Origin: Prorocentrum cordatum
Lineage: Eukaryota; Sar; Dinophyceae; Prorocentrales; Prorocentraceae
DNA length: 25,085 nucleotides
Assembly (NCBI GenBank): GCA_963575745.1
Contig: CAUYUJ010014611.1
Location: 365,001 to 390,085 of the forward strand
Reading direction: 5' to 3'
Under the pieces are notes generated by a model that saw only the letters and a program-made list of their open reading frames with translations, did no database searches and had not been told where the DNA came from. The stretch's first letter is position 1, and each line of letters opens with the position of its first letter. Below are positions 9,811-18,524 of this stretch, one piece after another. The position numbers and the translations under genes were made by a program.

Positions 9811-10862
9811 CTAAAAATGATTCGGCTTAGGCTTTGTTTTGTCCTCGGGACCCCGAAAGGGAACAAACTGCTTCGCGTCATGCTTAAACGACTGAGTACC
9901 TGGCATCACTTCCAAAAGCAGCTCCCGATCGATACTCCCCCTTGTATGCCCATCTGCGGTTATGTCCCTAGTATCTCACCACTGCACGTTGTGCACTATA
10001 CCTATATCCATGAGCTCACGTATCCAGCTGATATGTCCTAGCAAAGTACGTTCCGTCGGTATCTTGAGATCTTTGCTAGATAATGACTTATATACAGACT
10101 CGGCGTCTGTCGTAAGGGATACCTTGATTGCTAGGCCTCCAACTTCACGCATATCCCGTAGTTGTCGTGGAGTAAGGGCCCCGGCTCTGAGCTCGTGGAG
10201 GGTGATGAGCGTGGGATAGCATTCATCAAGATTGTGTGCAGCTGCGAGTGCCTCAGCGGCGTAGCTGGACCTCACTTGCAGTAAGTGTGACTTGCACAGT
10301 CCGTCGCAAAGGTGAACGACGGACTTGCCTTGTGGCGAGCTTCCTCGCCTTAGTACGTTAGCCCCGCGAATGCCGCAGCCCTTGGTTTCATCGGATCATC
10401 GCCCTCCTCCTCGGTGAGTTTCCGATACCCCGAATCGCTGTGTACGTCTACATCATTAGTCGGTTTCATCCGAGGGAAGGTGATGCGCTTCGGGCTGCTG
10501 ATCAGCTTTCGCGTCACAGCGCTCAGCCGTCTGACTTGTAAGTTGGTAGGCTCGTGGATCTTCTGGAGAGACACCACATACACCATGAGCCAGATGTGAG
10601 CAAGGAGGGCATAGGCGAGAGCTCCTCGCAGGCTAACGAACATGTCGGCGATGAGTTTGGTAGCCTTGGCGTCTGCCGCCGCTCCCGTGAGTTCAGGATG
10701 CGTGATAGGACGTAGTTATTTGATGTATTCGCCCTGGTCCATGATCAGATCCCCTCGTTCGTTCTTCGTGTAGCGGACGGCACAGTTAGTGTAAGAGTGT
10801 TTGTTGAGCTTGCACTTGCCAAACACCTTTTCGACACGTTGTACGTAGTCATCTATGATTTT
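9811..10862 (-). pseudogene. Copia RT C-terminus and RNase H, broken
   Basis: This continues RT after a frameshift at about 10855 (an A-run 'GAGAAAAATC'). The frame reads through 'KHSYTNCAVRYTKN' and 'GEYIK', hits TAA at 10716-10718, then continues in frame with 'LRPITHPELTGA' and 'FVSLRGALAYALL'. RNase H follows: 'HSDSGYRK' holds the first Asp (10350-10643 frame), a frameshift near 10380 leads to 'GANVLRRG', then 'SSYAAEALAAAH' (Glu) and 'TTDAESVYKSL' (Asp) in the 9976-10275 frame. A TGA at 9976-9978 interrupts it, and the same frame goes on with 'DTRDITADGHT' to a final TAG at 9811-9813. RNase H removes template RNA during reverse transcription. Two stops and two frameshifts make it inactive. 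Confidence 0.85.
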
Positions 10863-12552
10863 TCTCTAGGCCTGTCATATTAATATCGTCGACGTGTTTT
10901 GCTGTCAATAGATCCTGACTGAATTCAAGCTCAGGATCGTAACTTGTCGGTGTAAGGCCTATAGCTCGAGTGGTCGTGCGAAGTTTGAGAGAGAACGCTC
11001 TTGGGGCGTCCTTCGCACCGGCCCCTGGCTTCAGGCACCTGAGGCAGAGTCGGCTTTCGCCATAAGAAGAAAAGCCTGGAAGGGTGCGAGGCACCTGGGC
11101 GCTTCCTGGTGGAAGTGCGAAGCAAACCATGCGAGTCTCCTCGCCGGTGGCATGAGCAAGTTCCGCATATGTCAGACCTTTGAGGAACGCTTTGTCAATG
11201 CCCATAGATGCCAAGATCCATTCTGGAAGACACGCAGCTTCACTTGCCAGAAGCCTCTGAGACTGTCGGCGGGCAGTTCCTGAGAAGGTTTCCACATCGA
11301 AAGCTTCCGTGTCGATAAATCCACGGAGGACCAGTCTGAGACGGATGGTTTTAACATTCTCGGTGCCCACTTTCACAAAGCTCCACTTGTATACGTATCT
11401 TGATGTCATAATGTAGGAAACTTGTGACAGGTCATACATCTCGAAACATCGGTTGTCAAGCCGGATCTTGAGTTCGGTGTACAAGGCTTCACTAACCTCT
11501 TTGGGATGTGCTGCTATGTCGGCTTCGGTGAGTAGGTCATCTTCCTTAACTACTACAGCGCGTTTAGAAGCCGATGATACGCACCCTCTCATTGTTGCGA
11601 TCATGTTTGGTTCGAGCTGTGCAAGTTGGGCCTGATCCAGTACGCTCTTTGCCACTTCTGGCGTAAAGCACAATTCGGCGCATGGGCCGTGTTCATCACT
11701 GTCAAGAGAGTAGTCCTCGTCAGGGGTGGTCGAGCATAAGGAGACAAGACAAGGCTCTTGTTGTTCAGGCTCATCTCCGAGCGTCTCCGACACAACAGTA
11801 TCTTCCTCGTCCACTGATGCTGAGACCAAGACACAATGGTCGGGCAGCATAGTTGTTGGGACGCAGTAGAGACAGTCGTCGGTAACCGTCGTGGGATGAA
11901 GGTCCATACGCAGCTCATCGTACCACTCCTCCATCATCAAGGCCTCGATGTCGTGCTCCTCACTTTCCTCGTAGGTTGTGGATAAGCAACCTTCACTTGG
12001 TGATGAAGCACCTGGGGTGTCTGGAGAAGGCCTGTCTCCAGGCTGGTCAGGTCTTTCAGACTGTGTGTCCAAGTGTTGATACTTGACAAGGTCGTCATGA
12101 AATCCTAGGGAAGGAGATTGTGACGTCAGGCATTGGATGAGTCTGGAGTGAGTGCTACCAGTGATTTGGGAGATGTTCGAGCCGGTGCCTACACACTCGT
12201 AGTAGTGGAAGGCTGGGTTGACATCGTTGTCGTAGTGGATCAGTGTAGACCCGGTGGCGTACTTAACTGAAGGTAGATTGAGCACGCTCTTGGCCAATCT
12301 CACGGCTACTACGCGCTCAACTCTGAAATCGTTTCGCACGAGATACTGTAGTGCTACGTGTACGCGCGGGTGAAACTTGCTGTCGTCGGAAAGGTTGAGG
12401 TTTCCCTTGTAGTCTGGGACGTAACCGAACACTTTGGCAGGTCTCCCTGCACCAAGGTGCGCCACGTACGTCAGGACGGTTTGCATGGCCATGTCATCCA
12501 TGCCAAGTTTCCCTGGTGAGAAGGCATTCGATATATAGCGTGTGGCGAGCAT
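10849..12552 (-). CDS. pol: Copia reverse transcriptase (RVT_2) with N-terminal linker
   Basis: A 567-codon open frame. Residues 1-120 follow from the integrase tail. About 120-330 is an acidic linker. From about 380 it is copia RT: 'RYVYKWSFVK', 'RLRLVLRGF', motif A 'GIDKAFLKG' with Asp at about 453, 'CLKPGAGAKDAPRAF', and the catalytic box 'KHVDDIN' (residues 552-558, Asp pair 555/556) near the end, in place of the usual YVDD. It copies element RNA into DNA in the particle. Both catalytic motifs are intact, but the frame shifts right after the HVDD box, cutting off thumb and RNase H. The frame opens at 12552, where the integrase tail lies in another frame; the upstream start is not real. 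Confidence 0.9.
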   Translation of the reverse strand: MLATRYISNAFSPGKLGMDDMAMQTVLTYVAHLGAGRPAKVFGYVPDYKGNLNLSDDSKFHPRVHVALQYLVRNDFRVERVVAVRLAKSVLNLPSVKYATGSTLIHYDNDVNPAFHYYECVGTGSNISQITGSTHSRLIQCLTSQSPSLGFHDDLVKYQHLDTQSERPDQPGDRPSPDTPGASSPSEGCLSTTYEESEEHDIEALMMEEWYDELRMDLHPTTVTDDCLYCVPTTMLPDHCVLVSASVDEEDTVVSETLGDEPEQQEPCLVSLCSTTPDEDYSLDSDEHGPCAELCFTPEVAKSVLDQAQLAQLEPNMIATMRGCVSSASKRAVVVKEDDLLTEADIAAHPKEVSEALYTELKIRLDNRCFEMYDLSQVSYIMTSRYVYKWSFVKVGTENVKTIRLRLVLRGFIDTEAFDVETFSGTARRQSQRLLASEAACLPEWILASMGIDKAFLKGLTYAELAHATGEETRMVCFALPPGSAQVPRTLPGFSSYGESRLCLRCLKPGAGAKDAPRAFSLKLRTTTRAIGLTPTSYDPELEFSQDLLTAKHVDDINMTGLEKNHR

Positions 12553-12810
12553 CGGGGTGCATTACAATTACCTCACGCGATCCAGCCTCGACGACCACGT
12601 GTCCACGCTCGGGCACGTTACGGATCACAGGGAACGGGCCATTCCAGCCTCCATGATCGTCCTTAGTGGCCGTAGGTCGGTGATAGTCGACCAAGTCCCC
12701 AGCAGAGTATAGCCGAGCACCATCTGGCGCCGTCTTGGCCCTCAGGGCACGGTTCGTCTTCGCTACCGCCGTGGCTTGACTTATTGCTTCCAGGCGAACT
12801 TCCCTCGCGC
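12494..12810 (-). pseudogene. Copia integrase C-terminal segment
   Basis: The open frame runs from about 12810 through 'LYSAGDLVDYHRPTATKDD', 'GGWNGPFPVIRN' and 'DARHTLYIE', a typical C-terminal region of copia integrase with a small beta-barrel-like segment before RT. It starts where the integrase core frame breaks (about 12815) and ends at 12494 out of frame with RT. The second break coincides with the G.U hairpin at 12504-12517. No catalytic residues are expected here. Confidence 0.75.
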
Positions 12811-13359
12811 GACGCCCGCGTTCGTGGCCTGACGTCTCGGGGCCCTTGAAAAATCAAAGGTGTCGAGGTCAGGAAGGAAAGACGATTGTCGCCCAGTGTG
12901 TGCTTGGCACGGCGATACTCCGTGGTAAAACGTGAAAGCGTCGGTGACGAAGACGCCTTCGGCTAGTGCTCTGGTAAATGCAATGGGGATGTTGTGTCTG
13001 TTCAGCTCTTCCTCAATCATGTGGAGAGTGCCTCTAAGGATGCCGTTACGCGACTCGATCGAGCTCGCGTGCTGGCCAGGCGCTCGGATACGCAGTCTCG
13101 TACCTTTATTCGCCATCATGGCCTTGGCGGTTTCGTTGTTTAGGGCGCCTTCTCCGTCCGAGTACAATACTTTGAAGGGCCCATGATAGGCGATCCAGCA
13201 GTAGTGGTAGGCGTCGAGTATGGTATCACGTTCTTTGTCGGGGATTTCTGGGCCTGCTGCCCGGCGAATACATCGGTCCATAATATGGAATATGATCCGT
13301 TTCTTGGAATACATGAGATCTACTTCGTCTTCGTCACGCCAATTTTCAGGGAGACTCAC
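12781..13359 (-). CDS. pol: Copia integrase catalytic core (DDE)
   Basis: A 192-codon open frame covering the integrase core. 'DEVDLMYSKKRIIFHIMD' gives the first Asp (14), 'KVLYSDGEGAL' the second (68), and 'APGQHASSIESRNG' the Glu (102), so D-x53-D-x33-E, close to the D-x35-E spacing of retroviral-type integrases. The downstream 'AFTFYHGVSPCQAHTGR' and 'LPDL' also fit copia integrase. It would insert the cDNA into the genome. The frame opens upstream of the first in-frame GTG (through 'ALPSVSLPENW'), but the preceding zinc-finger part is in another frame. It ends by frameshift at about 12815. All three catalytic residues are present, so only the flanking breaks are disabling. Confidence 0.88.
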   Translation of the reverse strand: MSLPENWRDEDEVDLMYSKKRIIFHIMDRCIRRAAGPEIPDKERDTILDAYHYCWIAYHGPFKVLYSDGEGALNNETAKAMMANKGTRLRIRAPGQHASSIESRNGILRGTLHMIEEELNRHNIPIAFTRALAEGVFVTDAFTFYHGVSPCQAHTGRQSSFLPDLDTFDFSRAPRRQATNAGVARGKFAWKQ

Positions 13360-14723
13360 TGAAGGTAACGCGGAGTTACCTGGGCGCTCCCAGGCTCTAC
13401 ATTCCCGACAAGTTTGCGGAGTTCCTTCTTGACTACATGAGGTTCATAACTACGGAGGTTTTGTAGACTGTGTTGGATATCTGATCTCGTCCAGTCAGGC
13501 AATCGTGGAGCCCCCGAGCCGGTCGAGGCAAGAGGGTTCCTTGTGGCTCTCCGCAGTCGGTCTCCTTCGTCAACTGCATCTGGAAGTGGAAGTGCACCTT
13601 GTAAGCGGCCGCGGCGGGCCGCTACCTGTGGCGGTTCGCCCGAAGACGCGGGGGGCGCGTTTCCGCTCGAAGACGCGGAAGGCGGGTTTCCACGCTCGGG
13701 CGCGTCTCGCAGTATGTCATAGCTGCTAGCACCAGATGTAGGATCGGTGTTCCCAAAAGCGCGCGGTCGCGGTGGCCTGGCGCGAGCGCCCTGACGGCCG
13801 CCCGATGCCAAGGCTTGGCCCTCACCCGGTTTGGGCAAAGGATTCCACCAAGCTGGCACAGTGCGTCCCTCTGGGTCATGATCATCTGGGAGTTTGAACG
13901 GCTCGGCAAAGCGGCATTTGCCGGGCTCAGTGCCGAGGTGGTTCTTAACACCCTTGCTTCTCGTGAAGTCCCTCTGGCATGCAGCGCATGGCCAGTATAC
14001 AGAGATGGAGTCGTGATACTTACACGGTGTAGGATCTCTGTTGTGGCTAGGACTGTCCTTTCGGACGTTATCGATGCATGCTGGGCATGTGGCCACTTTT
14101 GGGATGACACGGTCACCCATGCGTCTCATACCCTCTCCTAGTTCAGATTGACCAGGGAGGTCGGCAGGATAAGCATGAGCAGTTCGTGCAGGCGCGTCTC
14201 CGCGCGCGTTGTCAATGGCTTTCGCCAGGTAGACGGCTTCCACAAAGGCAGACTGCAGTCGTCGAGTGTATTTCTGTGCCAGTGAAAGCTCTTTGTTGCA
14301 CGGCTGTGCATGCATATGTTTGCCGTTACACTTGAGTCGCTCAAAGGGTTTAAGAATGGCCTCGTCATTGCTGGTGATATCCGTCGGCTTCTTCATATGG
14401 TCACCAGCCGTATCCTTTAGTCCCGTCGCACATTGGTCTATGCGTGCAGTTGTAATGTGAGGTCGGTCGGCAAGTTCTTTCCATGGAGGAATCTCATCCA
14501 CCCATGTCCCTGTGGGTTGTTCGCGTATAAACCACCTCCGTGCGTTATCTTGTGTTACAGCTATTTTACCACAGTAAATTGTGTGTGGCAGGTCTTCGTT
14601 GTGGTGCTGTTTCCAAGTGTTGTAGTTGGCCTGGTAGTTGTAGTAGGATGATGGTCCTGTGGTGCGGCAGTTCGGCTGTGGAATGGCGACCCGTACGTAG
14701 CACGCAGCAAAGTAATGGTCTAA
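13356..14723 (-). CDS. Pre-integrase polyprotein part: possible MTase-like tail plus Cys/His fingers
   Basis: The frame is open from a TGA at 14724-14726 to 13356, longer than its first usable start (14501) suggests. The first part has 'REQPTGTWVDEIPPW' and 'DQCATGLKDTAGDHMKKPT', then 'LKCNGKHMHAQP', a pattern I know from dinoflagellate copia polyproteins between protease and integrase, where it resembles the end of a Rossmann-type methyltransferase (family guess only). Next come two Cys/His segments: 'CPACIDNV' ... 'PTPCKYH', and 'CAACQRDFTRSKGVKNHLG' ... 'CRF', likely zinc-binding. The C-terminal third is Pro/Arg/Gly-rich and carries GN-type pentapeptides. It ends next to the integrase start, in another frame. 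Function inferred only. Confidence 0.6.
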   Translation of the reverse strand, partial: LDHYFAACYVRVAIPQPNCRTTGPSSYYNYQANYNTWKQHHNEDLPHTIYCGKIAVTQDNARRWFIREQPTGTWVDEIPPWKELADRPHITTARIDQCATGLKDTAGDHMKKPTDITSNDEAILKPFERLKCNGKHMHAQPCNKELSLAQKYTRRLQSAFVEAVYLAKAIDNARGDAPARTAHAYPADLPGQSELGEGMRRMGDRVIPKVATCPACIDNVRKDSPSHNRDPTPCKYHDSISVYWPCAACQRDFTRSKGVKNHLGTEPGKCRFAEPFKLPDDHDPEGRTVPAWWNPLPKPGEGQALASGGRQGARARPPRPRAFGNTDPTSGASSYDILRDAPERGNPPSASSSGNAPPASSGEPPQVAARRGRLQGALPLPDAVDEGDRLRRATRNPLASTGSGAPRLPDWTRSDIQHSLQNLRSYEPHVVKKELRKLVGNVEPGSAQVTPRYLQ

Positions 14724-14741
14724 TCAGCTCGCTGCATCCGA

Positions 14742-14942
14742 GGGATCTCCCCAGGCCGACAACACGTGGTCTTGTCTAGATTGCCGCCTGAGGAAGATAC
14801 CTCTTGAGAAAGAAAGGCAAGCGTTGCCATGCCCCCTCACCTCCATCGACGGGAGTCCAAACATGTCCACGCAGTTGTTGTTGCCATAGCGTAGAGTAGC
14901 CACTATAACTATATATGTCGCGTGTGCGCGGCGGATCAGATG

Positions 14943-14980
<38 letters not shown>

Positions 14981-15423
14981 AGGAACAGGCCATCTTCCTC
15001 GCCGGAGCTAATCAGCTCGACAGGGGCGTCAGTGCTCCAGGTCGCCATAAGATCCTGTCCGAGTCCTGACAAGTCGTCGCCGCAATCGTTGTTTCCATCT
15101 TCAAAGTGCTTTGTTTGATGCGGCGAGGCTTGATGCCTGCTTCCTTTTCGGCTTTAAGCCTTTCCTTCTGTTTGATACGCAATTCCGTGGGTAAAACTTG
15201 CTCGTCGTGTTCACCGGTCTGTGCCCATCGTCGTTGATGAGTGGGTACCTGCAGCAATCGCCAGAGTCGGGAGGGGGGAAGGACAGTCATCTATGATGAC
15301 GCGTCTAGGTTTCTGTGGTGATTGAGCAGGCTCGTTGCCGAGCATGACCGGTTCCTCGGGCTGCCAGTACATCCGTGTACTGATGTTGGCAACCCCTTTC
15401 GGGTAGTGGTGCATGCCAATCAT
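14742..15423 (-). pseudogene. Polyprotein fragments upstream of the Cys/His region
   Basis: Three overlapping minus-strand frames: 15211-15423 ('MYWQPEEPVMLGNEPAQ', with a perfect hairpin at 15330), 15012-15290 with a charged helix ('ELRIKQKERLKAEKEAGIKP'), and 14776-15072 with 'LSGLGQDLMATWSTDAPVE', then an acidic patch and a poly-Pro run coded by the G homopolymer. They look like one chain broken by frameshifts near 15280 and 15090. After the Pro run comes 'DIYSYSGYSTLWQQQLRGH', which I do not recognise. No function can be given. Confidence 0.45.
14944..14978. repeat. 35-nt G homopolymer
   Basis: An uninterrupted G run on the plus strand (C on the coding strand). It may be real or a sequencing/assembly artefact, and its length is unreliable. 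Confidence 0.8.
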
Positions 15424-16253
15424 ATCCCGTCGGTTGATCGGCTATCGCGATATCCTGAATAACCGTGTTGGTATCGAAGGTTAATCGTTACACGTCGGAT
15501 AACATCGGACCATTTCGGTCCCCCTTTGTTGGTCGTCGCAGAATGATGCATGTTGTGATCCGTACGCGTGTAGGTATTTAAGTATACCGGCACGTTTCCG
15601 TGCGTAGTGTTGCCTGTCTCCAGGATGCAGTCGTTAAGGTGACGAATGAGCGTGATGCGTGTCGGTGCTCTCCATTCAGCATGTCGTACCGTTTGGCCGT
15701 ACTAATCCAGAACATGTTGTGGTATCGCCTGTTTGCACGGTCATGCCAATAACTTGGAGCTAATCGGTATTGATGTGGCTACCTGCATATATGTACCACT
15801 TGGTGTATTGTCTTGCATATTAAATCTAATACCGAAATGACACAACCGCATCCGTACTACCGTCAGCTTAAGGTCTTCTAGAGTGTCACGTACTGGACAC
15901 AACTTCCAAACATATCCTGGGGGTCCAAACGCTATGATCACCATGCGGAGCTGCCTTGCCTTCGTTAGAAAGTTCTGAATGCGTGACCAGTGTGGGGCTA
16001 CTCTTTTACCTGGGGTTCTTACATACCAGTCCCCCGGAGTACTGACCCATATTAGAGCGCAGTCCCCACTAATTACCGCCCCCAGGTACTCTGCGCCCAC
16101 AACTGTCATGAGCTCGTTGCGGGAGATACGGTCACAGGTGTATCCTCGGGTGCGGATGTCAGCGCAAGCTTCTCTCGTATCTTCGATAACGAAAGCCCTT
16201 TCCTTGAGGCAGGTTGCCCCGCTGTCCTTGTTACCCCCTGCCCTCTGGGCCAT
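15420..16253 (-). pseudogene. Possible methyltransferase-like domain, with two in-frame stops
   Basis: One frame runs 16253 to 15420 (278 codons), interrupted by TGA at 15741-15743 and TAG at 15702-15704. Its pattern is 'FVIEDTREACADIRTRGY', 'SGDCALIWVSTPGDW', 'MVIIAFGPPGYVWK', 'VRMRLCHFG' and 'PSGTYMQVAT'. The sequence of strand-loop-helix elements, with a W-S-T-P-x-x-W loop and a G-P-P-G-Y-x-W loop, is like a Rossmann-fold methyltransferase or a relative found in dinoflagellate copia elements. I see no definite PCQ or SAM-binding motif, so an enzyme role is a guess. After the stops the frame goes on with 'YGQTVRHAEWRAPTRI' to TGA at 15420-15422. A perfect hairpin at 15590 is read as HGNVP. 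Confidence 0.5.
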
Positions 16254-16292
16254 CAGGCAGGGCGACGAGGGGGTAGCGCCGCCCTGCCATCT

Positions 16293-18524
16293 TCAAGATA
16301 AAGAAGAGGCGCTTGCCACATCTGCCAGCATCTGAGCTTCTCTCAAATGCTGGAGCTCTGCGCAGCAGCGCGCGGTGGCCTCAGAGGCGAATTGCTCCGC
16401 AAACGTGGCCAGCATGGACGGATCGCCCATCGGCTGCTTCAGGAGGCCCTTCGGCCTCGCGTCGTTGACCGTCTGCAGCTCATGACGCGTGTACCCCATC
16501 ACTATCTTCCTGCGTGTCCTCACAGCATCCATGGGTGCAACTCCGTCATACTGGGCCAGTCTCCTGGCTACGAAGCAATCGAACGTCTCCAGATCGTCGA
16601 TGCTGTCGCCTCTCATCGTCGCCTTGGCGAGTATCGCGAGCAGCCCCTGGAGCAAGTTTCCCTGCAATTGTTGGCGCTCCTGCGCGGGGGGTAGCTCGCC
16701 CGTCAGCACCGTCTGGAACGACGTCGTGCTCGTACTTGAGGCGGGTTGCCCCGCGGCTCCGAATCGATCACACCTGATTGACAGATGCCCTGATGGCAAC
16801 TTGGTTGTAGGAATGATATTGGAGCCCTCGGGGAGTTCCATCTTGACCTGTTCCTTCCCAGGGAAAATCAGCTTCTCCTGGCCTCTCTCGGGCGCAATAA
16901 TAGTGCGCTTGTCCTGCATACTGTCGAAGCCCAGGATAGCCGGCAGGTCCTTGCCGCAACCCGACACAATGTTGGTCTTGTGCGAGTCGAGCTGGGTCGA
17001 GCCCTGGTACTCGCAGGCAATGCTGAAAGTGCCCACGGTATCAGATGGGGCCGACCCCTCGCCTACCCCGTTTATGTTCAGCAGCGTACGGGGTTCCATT
17101 ATGTTGATCTTCGCGCCCACACCTATGAGGATCGAGTTACCACCGTCCTCGAAAAAGTTTCTACTAGGCTGCTTGATATGCACCGTCTCTGTCGCGTCAT
17201 TCGCGATATCTGGCGGGTTTCCCCGCATCTGGGACGTGACTCCTGGCGCGTTTCCCCGCGTCGTTCTGGCACTCTGCCTTCCTGCGGCCATGCGTGCCAG
17301 ATCGATATACGGGAAATAAGACACGTCCTGGGCGGTAACGCCCTGTTCTTCGCGCCACTTAGCATACTCATCACGTATGCTGGTATACTGTTCCTGAGTG
17401 GTACGGCGCGTCAACGTCCGGTATGATTGCAGAGCAATGTCTTGCAATCCCTCATTCGTGATGTGATCCCTGTGCTGCAACCACTCGTCGAACTCGACGT
17501 TTGTAGCTGTGAGACGGATGGCCCTGGCTGCCGCTACCGTCGTCGCTACTGACGAGTCTGAGAGGTCGAACGTCTCGCTCTCAGGGTTGTCTGCGTCCAG
17601 CATGAAGGTAGTGCGTGCATTATCCATCTGGGCCTGGAAGTGGCGAACCCGCTGCTCCCGCAGCTGGTCAGGGTCCAGTGGCAGCTCGGCTCCGCCCCCG
17701 CCTTGGGGTGACATCGGAGGAACCACCTGCCCGATTCCAGGCTCGTAGTGAGTTGGAGGGAATGGCACAAGTGGTGCATTGGGCAGGTTTCCCTGCTGTG
17801 GCGCCGTCATCGGGATGAGCTGATCGAAGCATCCCGTCTCCATCGGCGCACGCACCTCCTCAGGCGGGTTTCCCCGCTGCTGGAGCAGTTCCGTCTGCAT
17901 ATCCAGCGTCCTGGCCGTCATTGTTTCCACCATGTTCCTCAGCTCCCGCAGCTCCCTCGCTGCTTGTTCAGGAGCCTGCGTGACGGAACCGGTCCATGGG
18001 AATGACGACGCTATGATGCCTGGAGCTCGGCAGATGGCACATACTGGTTGCTGTGGGTCACCTTCTCGCTGATTCGTGACATGGCCCACCACATTCGCGT
18101 TCCAGCATTCCTCGTGGAATAGATGGTTGCACCTCAGGCGGTAGATGGTCTCCCTCGGCGTGAACTCCTCGAGGCACGCCGCACAGGTGTCTTCCATCCC
18201 GGTGTATACCTCCACGCCCGCCATCCTGGGATACACGCGCCGCTGCCGTTCCAAGACCGTCTCAGAATCCAGGAAGGTAGCTGGAGGATCTCCAGCGGGT
18301 GTCTGAGCCTCTGGCGCAGGGACAGCCACTGCCGGGGCGGCTGCCGCTATGGAGGCTACGGGCGACGCTGCTGGCGAGTTTCCTCGCATGGGTGAGCCCT
18401 TGCCCCTGCCCTTCATTACCTCAATTGCTGCTGCACGTGCCTGATCACGTACACTCTGCACCGCCTGCCGGCGTCTGAAACACGCCTGCTGCGCGTGGTG
18501 TGTCTGCCTGATGTAGTCCGGCAC
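16293..18524 (-). CDS. Retrotransposon polyprotein with RING-H2 finger and retropepsin-like domain
   Basis: A 743-codon open frame. RING-H2 ligands: Cys114, Cys117, Cys132, His134, His137, Cys140, Cys162, Cys165 (C-x2-C-x14-C-x-H-x2-H-x2-C-x21-C-x2-C), as in E3 ubiquitin ligases. A coiled coil follows (about 180-215), then a linker with GN pentapeptides (QGNLP, RGNPP). The protease region is at about 458-590: 'SILIGVGAKINIM', 'INGVGEGSAPSDT', 'SGCGKDLPAILGFDSM' and 'LPSGHLSIRCD', like the protease of dinoflagellate copia elements. The expected catalytic Asp of the D-x-G box is Gly468 (17121-17123), and about 30 residues seem missing after it, so it is probably inactive. The last 150 residues have no known domain. 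The N-terminus overlaps the preceding frame by 109 nt out of phase; they were probably one chain. Confidence 0.85.
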   Translation of the reverse strand: MPDYIRQTHHAQQACFRRRQAVQSVRDQARAAAIEVMKGRGKGSPMRGNSPAASPVASIAAAAPAVAVPAPEAQTPAGDPPATFLDSETVLERQRRVYPRMAGVEVYTGMEDTCAACLEEFTPRETIYRLRCNHLFHEECWNANVVGHVTNQREGDPQQPVCAICRAPGIIASSFPWTGSVTQAPEQAARELRELRNMVETMTARTLDMQTELLQQRGNPPEEVRAPMETGCFDQLIPMTAPQQGNLPNAPLVPFPPTHYEPGIGQVVPPMSPQGGGGAELPLDPDQLREQRVRHFQAQMDNARTTFMLDADNPESETFDLSDSSVATTVAAARAIRLTATNVEFDEWLQHRDHITNEGLQDIALQSYRTLTRRTTQEQYTSIRDEYAKWREEQGVTAQDVSYFPYIDLARMAAGRQSARTTRGNAPGVTSQMRGNPPDIANDATETVHIKQPSRNFFEDGGNSILIGVGAKINIMEPRTLLNINGVGEGSAPSDTVGTFSIACEYQGSTQLDSHKTNIVSGCGKDLPAILGFDSMQDKRTIIAPERGQEKLIFPGKEQVKMELPEGSNIIPTTKLPSGHLSIRCDRFGAAGQPASSTSTTSFQTVLTGELPPAQERQQLQGNLLQGLLAILAKATMRGDSIDDLETFDCFVARRLAQYDGVAPMDAVRTRRKIVMGYTRHELQTVNDARPKGLLKQPMGDPSMLATFAEQFASEATARCCAELQHLREAQMLADVASASSLS

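Noticed and set aside
16921-16965. Stem CGGCA-GGTCCT-TGCCG as another hairpin family member
   Set aside because: Six-base loop, not GNRA, and it codes for the conserved GKDLPAI protease segment.
18279-18296. Stem GCTGGA/TCCAGC with loop GATCC read as AGDPP
   Set aside because: Peptide resembles the family but the loop is not GNRA; left out of the count.
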